A DNA stretch of 64,000 nucleotides from contig JABCZD010000007.1 in NCBI GenBank assembly GCA_013289855.1, forward strand, positions 124,001 through 188,000, in the 5' to 3' direction. Positions 60,404 through 64,000 of this stretch are shown in pieces. Both the position numbers and the translations under genes were made by a program. The stretch is from Acidobacteriota bacterium (GTDB lineage: Bacteria; Acidobacteriota; Terriglobia; Acidiferrales; UBA7541). Each line of letters opens with the position of its first letter. Positions within the stretch are counted from its first letter, which is position 1. Below the pieces are notes generated by a model. The model did not search any database. It had not been told where the DNA came from and saw nothing but the letters and a program-made list of their open reading frames with translations.

Positions 60404-61177
60404 ATGTCTTCAGCTCTAGACCTGTCGGGCAAGGTAGCAGTAGTGATCGGCGGCACATCCGGCATTGGCAGAACGTTGAGCTTGGGCTTGGCAGACGCTG
60501 GCGCGAATGTAATCGCCACGGGACGGAATGCGGCGAACGTAGAGAAAGTCGCCAGCGAGATCGAATCACGCGGACGAAACACTCTGCGCCTCACTACCGA
60601 TATCCGCGACACTACTTCGTTGCAGCGACTGCTCGCGGCATGTTTGGAACGTTTCGAAAAAGTGGAGATTCTCTTGAATTGCGCGGGCCAAATCAAACGC
60701 GCGCCGACGGTGGACTTTCCGGAAGCGGAATGGAGCGACATTCTGGATACCAACCTGACGGGCACGTTGCGCGCTTGCCAGGTTTTTGGAAAGCATATGC
60801 TAAGCCGCAAGTACGGAAGAATTATCAACATCGCTTCGTTGAACAGCTTCGTGGCGCTACACGAAGTGGCCGCCTATGCCGCGAGTAAATCGGGCGTAGC
60901 GTCGCTGACGCGTTCACTAGCGGTGGAATGGTCGAAACACGGAGTGCTCACGAATGCCATCGCTCCGGGAGTATTTCGCACGGCGTTGAACGCGGAGCTC
61001 CTAGACAATACGGCGCGTGGAAATGAACTACTAATGCGCACGCCGATGGGAAGGTTTGGCAAGCTGGAGGAATTGGTTGGAGCGGCGGTGTTTCTGGCTT
61101 CGGACTCGGCTTCCTTTATTACCGGACAGATTCTAGCGGTAGACGGCGGGTTTCTCGCCAGTGGCGTGAATCAGTAG
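60404..61177 (+). CDS. short-chain dehydrogenase/reductase (2-deoxy-D-gluconate 3-dehydrogenase/KduD-like)
   Basis: A 257-residue classical SDR: cofactor motif VVIGGTSGIGRTLSLGLADAGA (TGxxxGxG type with G variant), NNAG replaced by LLNCAGQIKR, catalytic Ser in INIASLNSF and YAASKSG (Tyr and Lys), C-terminal SDSASFITGQILAVDGGFL. The lineup resembles KduD-type enzymes that reduce or oxidise keto-uronate derivatives, and the position after uxaC, transporter and LarA-like genes suggests a step such as fructuronate/tagaturonate reduction. Substrate not proven. The gene is convergent with hypB. Confidence 0.87.
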   Translation: MSSALDLSGKVAVVIGGTSGIGRTLSLGLADAGANVIATGRNAANVEKVASEIESRGRNTLRLTTDIRDTTSLQRLLAACLERFEKVEILLNCAGQIKRAPTVDFPEAEWSDILDTNLTGTLRACQVFGKHMLSRKYGRIINIASLNSFVALHEVAAYAASKSGVASLTRSLAVEWSKHGVLTNAIAPGVFRTALNAELLDNTARGNELLMRTPMGRFGKLEELVGAAVFLASDSASFITGQILAVDGGFLASGVNQ

Positions 61178-61240
61178 CAATTGCGACGGTAGTACGCGTT
61201 TGGGTCCCGACGCCTCAAATAGAAACACATCCCGATTTAC

Positions 61241-61930
61241 TTATCCGCCAACTGCGGCAGCGGTCTGAGAATGTACGCGCCCGCTTTCGAGAAACTCCAG
61301 ATATTCGGCCATGCCTTCACCGGTTTTGGATGACAGTTTGAAAACCTTCATGCCGGGGCGCACCGCTTGAATATTTCGCCTGGCTGCGGCCTCGTCAAAT
61401 TCTACGGCAGCGGCGAGGTCGGATTTTGTGATGATGGCAACGTCGGCGCTGTTGAAGATCGTTGGATACTTGAGGGGTTTGTCCTCGCCCTCCGTTACCG
61501 AGAGCAGCACGAAACGCAATTCTTCGCCCAGATCGTAGGAGGATGGGCAGACCAGGTTCCCAACATTTTCTATGAACAGGAATTCCAACTGGTTGAGGTC
61601 CCAACCTGCCAGCGCGTTCTGGACCATGGCCGCTTCAAGGTGGCAGACCGTGCCGGTAATGATTTGTCTTACGGGCGCCTGACTACGCGCGAGCCGCGTC
61701 GCATCATTTTCCGTGGCCAGATCGCCGACGAGCGCCGCGACTTTGTGGCGGGAATGCAGCAGGGTCATGGTTTTCTCGAGAAAAGCGGTCTTACCGGAAC
61801 CGGGACTCGATACCAGGCTGACCACCAGCACGCCGGCTGTGCGAAAATGTTCACGCAGCGCGCGAGCGATCACGTCATTTTGCTTGAGTACATTTTTTCG
61901 TACTTCGACTAGACGAGGTTGGGCGCTCAT
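61241..61930 (-). CDS. hypB: hydrogenase/urease-type nickel incorporation GTPase HypB
   Basis: A 229-residue GTPase: P-loop SLVSSPGSGKTAFLEKTM, TENDATRLARSQAPVRQIITGTVCHLEAAMV (the Cys-His metal site at CHL), FIENVGNLVCPSSYDLGE, IITKSDL. It lacks the N-terminal histidine-rich stretch found in some HypB proteins, so only the G-domain metal site can bind nickel. Its ATG overlaps the hypA stop by 4 bases. It delivers nickel to [NiFe]-hydrogenase; no hydrogenase structural gene is visible here. Confidence 0.96.
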   Translation of the reverse strand: MSAQPRLVEVRKNVLKQNDVIARALREHFRTAGVLVVSLVSSPGSGKTAFLEKTMTLLHSRHKVAALVGDLATENDATRLARSQAPVRQIITGTVCHLEAAMVQNALAGWDLNQLEFLFIENVGNLVCPSSYDLGEELRFVLLSVTEGEDKPLKYPTIFNSADVAIITKSDLAAAVEFDEAAARRNIQAVRPGMKVFKLSSKTGEGMAEYLEFLESGRVHSQTAAAVGG

Positions 61931-62304
61931 TCTTCAGTCTCTAGGGTGCGGGGCTCCATGGCGTCGATCTCCAGTGCTACGACTTCCAATTCTTTTCCGT
62001 GCAGCACGGCGGGAGTCGGCGTGCCGCACTCGGGACAGCACAACCATTGAATGGAAGAAACCGAGCGGGGGCCCTCGCACTTCGGACAAAAGACTTCGAT
62101 GGGTACTTCTTCAATGAAAAGTTGCGAGCCTTCGAGCGGCGTGGCGTGGCAAGCCATTTCGTAGGAAGAAAGCAGGGCTTCCTTCACCACACCCGATAAA
62201 AGTCCGAGGCGCAGATGCACGGCCTGGACTTGTACGCCGCCGCGGCTTTCGGCTTCTTCTTGCGCCATTTCGACGATACTTATGGCGATGGAAAGTTCAT
62301 GCAT
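61927..62304 (-). CDS. hypA: nickel metallochaperone HypA
   Basis: ATG 62304 (GAGG 7 bases upstream) gives 125 residues. The N-terminus MHELSIAISIVEMAQEEAESRGG starts with the Met-His that binds nickel. The zinc domain has two CxxC pairs, FCPKCEG and CCPECGT, about 16 residues apart. The C-terminus GKELEVVALEIDAME is typical. It hands nickel to HypB/hydrogenase precursors. Operon hypF-hypA-hypB with a 51-base gap after hypF. Confidence 0.96.
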   Translation of the reverse strand: MHELSIAISIVEMAQEEAESRGGVQVQAVHLRLGLLSGVVKEALLSSYEMACHATPLEGSQLFIEEVPIEVFCPKCEGPRSVSSIQWLCCPECGTPTPAVLHGKELEVVALEIDAMEPRTLETEE

Positions 62305-62355
62305 CCGCAAGCCTCACGAAATTGCAACGGCCAATTCCAACAATTCGTCAAAACA

Positions 62356-64000
62356 CTATGTTACGTAAGCCAGCCACGCGGCATCTGTTTCTTCGGTTGC
62401 CGCTGATCGAGAAGGATGTGCGAAAGCGGCTAGTGCGGCCTGGCCGAGGCTGATGCCTCCATCGTTCGTCGGAACGATGTGGTTGGTCCAAATGCTCAAG
62501 CGCTCGGGCTGCAAGAGATTTTTAACGTCGCGCATGAGTAGTTCGTTCTGAAAAACGCCGCCGGAAAGAACGACCGTATCAATCCCATGCGCGCGAGACA
62601 AAGCAGCGACGGCGTCGCGCAGACCTGCGGCGATGCCGCGCTGAAAGGCCCGGGCGATTTCACATGCGTCTCGGCCACGCTGACGGTCACAAATGACTGC
62701 TTTGAGTAGCGGTCGAAAATCCAATTCGTTTGCGATGAACGGGAACGGATATGCATCGTTCGCCGGCGTTTGACTGGCCAGGTGTTCAAGCCACATCGCG
62801 GCTTGGCCTTCAAACGTAATTTCGCGCGTGAAACCGAGAAGCGCCGCGGCTGCGTCGAAGAGCCGACCCATGGAAGTTGTGGCGAACGAGCGGACCTTGG
62901 TGTTTACGAGCTTCAATGCATCGCGATAGCGCGAAGAAAACGCAAAGGGAAGAGCGGTGAAATCCGGGACGTCGCTTAACTGAGAAAGAAAACCAGCTGC
63001 GGCCTGCACGGGGAATGAGGCCGCAGCGTCGCCGCCTGGGAGCGTTGATGAACGCAGATGCCCTACGCGTATAAATCCTTCACGGATACTGCCAACAAAG
63101 ATTTCACCACCCCAGATCGTGCCGTCATCGCCGTAACCGGTGCCATCGAAACTGACTCCGAGGACGCGCTGATCCCACGCGCCGCGCTCCGCCAGCGCGG
63201 AAGCGATGTGCGCGCGATGATGCTGCACGGCAACTTTTTCCGATGCGGCGAGCCCGGCGGCGTGGATGCTCGAAAGATATTGCGGATGTGCGTCGTGAAC
63301 GACGAGCAATTCGCTGGCGTCAATTTCGTACATCGCGAGAAGGTCCTGGATGGTTTCGCGAAAGGCGCAAAAAGATTGATAGTGATCGAGGTCACCAATG
63401 TGCTGGCTCACGAACGCTTGGCCGTCGACTACCAGAGTGACCGAATTCTTAAGATCAGCGCCTACAGCGAGGATGGGGCGGCTGACGGGAAGTCTTGCTG
63501 CGGCGCTTGGTGCGTAGCCTCGTGCGCGGCGAAGAATGGCCGAACCGAAAACGCCGGCGCGGACAACGGAATCGTCGACGCGGCGAGCTATCGGACGTTC
63601 GCCAATCAGAAACGCGTCGGCGATGCCGGAGAGCTGTTGCAATGCGTCTGCGTCCCGGTAGGCGATCGGCTCGCTCGAGCGATTCGCGCTGGTCATCACC
63701 AGAATTTCGGGCGCGCTGGCGTTAAAAAGCAGGGCGTGCAGCGGCGTGTAAGGCAGCATGACGCCGAGCTCGCCATTTTCCGGAGCGACCCCGGGCAAGT
63801 GTAATTTTGCCGGGGCCAGGACGATTGGCCGAGCGATCGAAGTCAATAATGCCTCGGCCTCGGAAGTTAGGTCGACGAGGCTACGTGCTACCACGATATT
63901 TTTCGCCATCAAGGCGAATGGTTTTTCTTTGCGGAATTTTCTGACGCGCATGGCACTGATGGCAGCGGCATTTTGTGCGTCGCAAACAAGATGGTAACCG
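62356..64000 (-). CDS. hypF: carbamoyltransferase HypF (5' truncated by window edge)
   Basis: The minus-strand frame is open to the end of the window (GYHLVCDAQNAAAISAMRVRK leads into FRKEKPFALM), so about 548 residues, the C-terminal two thirds, are visible. The end of the YrdC-like domain is present (VMTSANRSSEPIAY, RVDDSVVR), then the Kae1-like carbamoyltransferase domain: VQHHRAHIASALAE, VLGVSFDGTGYGDDGTIWGGEIF, FDAAAALLGF, VVLSGGVFQNELL and ISLGQAALA. HypF makes the thiocyanate/cyanide ligand precursor on HypE for [NiFe]-hydrogenase active-site assembly. The acylphosphatase domain lies outside. Confidence 0.96.
   Translation of the reverse strand, partial: GYHLVCDAQNAAAISAMRVRKFRKEKPFALMAKNIVVARSLVDLTSEAEALLTSIARPIVLAPAKLHLPGVAPENGELGVMLPYTPLHALLFNASAPEILVMTSANRSSEPIAYRDADALQQLSGIADAFLIGERPIARRVDDSVVRAGVFGSAILRRARGYAPSAAARLPVSRPILAVGADLKNSVTLVVDGQAFVSQHIGDLDHYQSFCAFRETIQDLLAMYEIDASELLVVHDAHPQYLSSIHAAGLAASEKVAVQHHRAHIASALAERGAWDQRVLGVSFDGTGYGDDGTIWGGEIFVGSIREGFIRVGHLRSSTLPGGDAAASFPVQAAAGFLSQLSDVPDFTALPFAFSSRYRDALKLVNTKVRSFATTSMGRLFDAAAALLGFTREITFEGQAAMWLEHLASQTPANDAYPFPFIANELDFRPLLKAVICDRQRGRDACEIARAFQRGIAAGLRDAVAALSRAHGIDTVVLSGGVFQNELLMRDVKNLLQPERLSIWTNHIVPTNDGGISLGQAALAAFAHPSRSAATEETDAAWLAYVT

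Overview
The window looks like a chromosomal segment of an acidobacterium (Terriglobia type, similar to soil Koribacter/Sulfotelmatobacter-like genomes). The reasons are a very large Oar-like TonB-dependent receptor, a PadR regulator overlapping a MacB/FtsX permease of the acidobacterial 'orphan permease' type, many Tat-exported sugar isomerase and oxidoreductase proteins, CRTAC/ASPIC and SYLF proteins, and short palindromes scattered between genes. GC content is high and coding density is about 90 percent. No phage, insertion sequence or CRISPR array is visible. The single stable RNA gene found is tRNA-Arg(CCG) at 46.4 kb. Start codons were often moved inside the longest open frame to where a Shine-Dalgarno sequence, an overlap or a signal peptide supports them.

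Layout. (1) 0-3.5 kb: 5'-truncated TonB-dependent receptor with a strong terminator. (2) 3.9-15.6 kb: a carbohydrate island with three Tat-exported TIM-barrel isomerase-like proteins, two GMC flavoenzymes each paired with a Tat-exported gluconate-2-dehydrogenase-subunit-3-type protein, a substrate-binding-protein fold without a signal peptide, and a GH116 glycosidase. The likely theme is periplasmic oxidation and cleavage of glycosides. (3) 15.8-23.6 kb, all on the minus strand: a bufferin-type copper RiPP locus (BufA precursor, MNIO enzyme BufB, partner BufC, DoxX) followed by an exported zinc-peptidase-like protein, CopC, CopD and an FG-GAP/ASPIC protein. A DUF255 thioredoxin-fold protein lies just upstream. 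(4) 25.9-28.7 kb: an HD-GYP relic, two small orphan genes and a Tat-exported Gfo/Idh/MocA oxidoreductase. (5) 29.0-36.2 kb: a signalling island with a multi-PAS hybrid kinase, REC-PP2C phosphatase, STAS protein, and an unusual degenerate-receiver/trypsin membrane protein. Two matching CTGTCA-N4-TGACAG palindromes sit upstream of its two outer genes. (6) 36.1-40.8 kb: a Cys/His-rich orphan gene with a repeat-rich leader, then PadR plus permease. (7) 40.9-46.2 kb: lipid desaturase/hydroxylase genes, a SYLF protein, an arylsulfatase, and a probable sulfatase 3' relic. (8) 46.9-48.9 kb: MscS channel and small orphans. (9) 48.9-54.9 kb: YfiR, a CHASE8 hybrid kinase and a REC-GGDEF cyclase in an overlapping operon, with a divergent REC protein and a 45-residue membrane peptide. 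(10) 56.1-61.2 kb: uronate catabolism (UxaC, hexuronate-type transporter, LarA-family enzyme, SDR). (11) 61.2-64 kb: HypB, HypA and truncated HypF for nickel metalloenzyme maturation.

The most interesting systems are the bufferin/CopCD locus, the YfiR-CHASE8-kinase-cyclase operon, the degenerate-receiver protease next to a PP2C/STAS pair, and the orphan Cys/His gene with its palindromic leader. All functional assignments come from reading sequence motifs; no database search was run.
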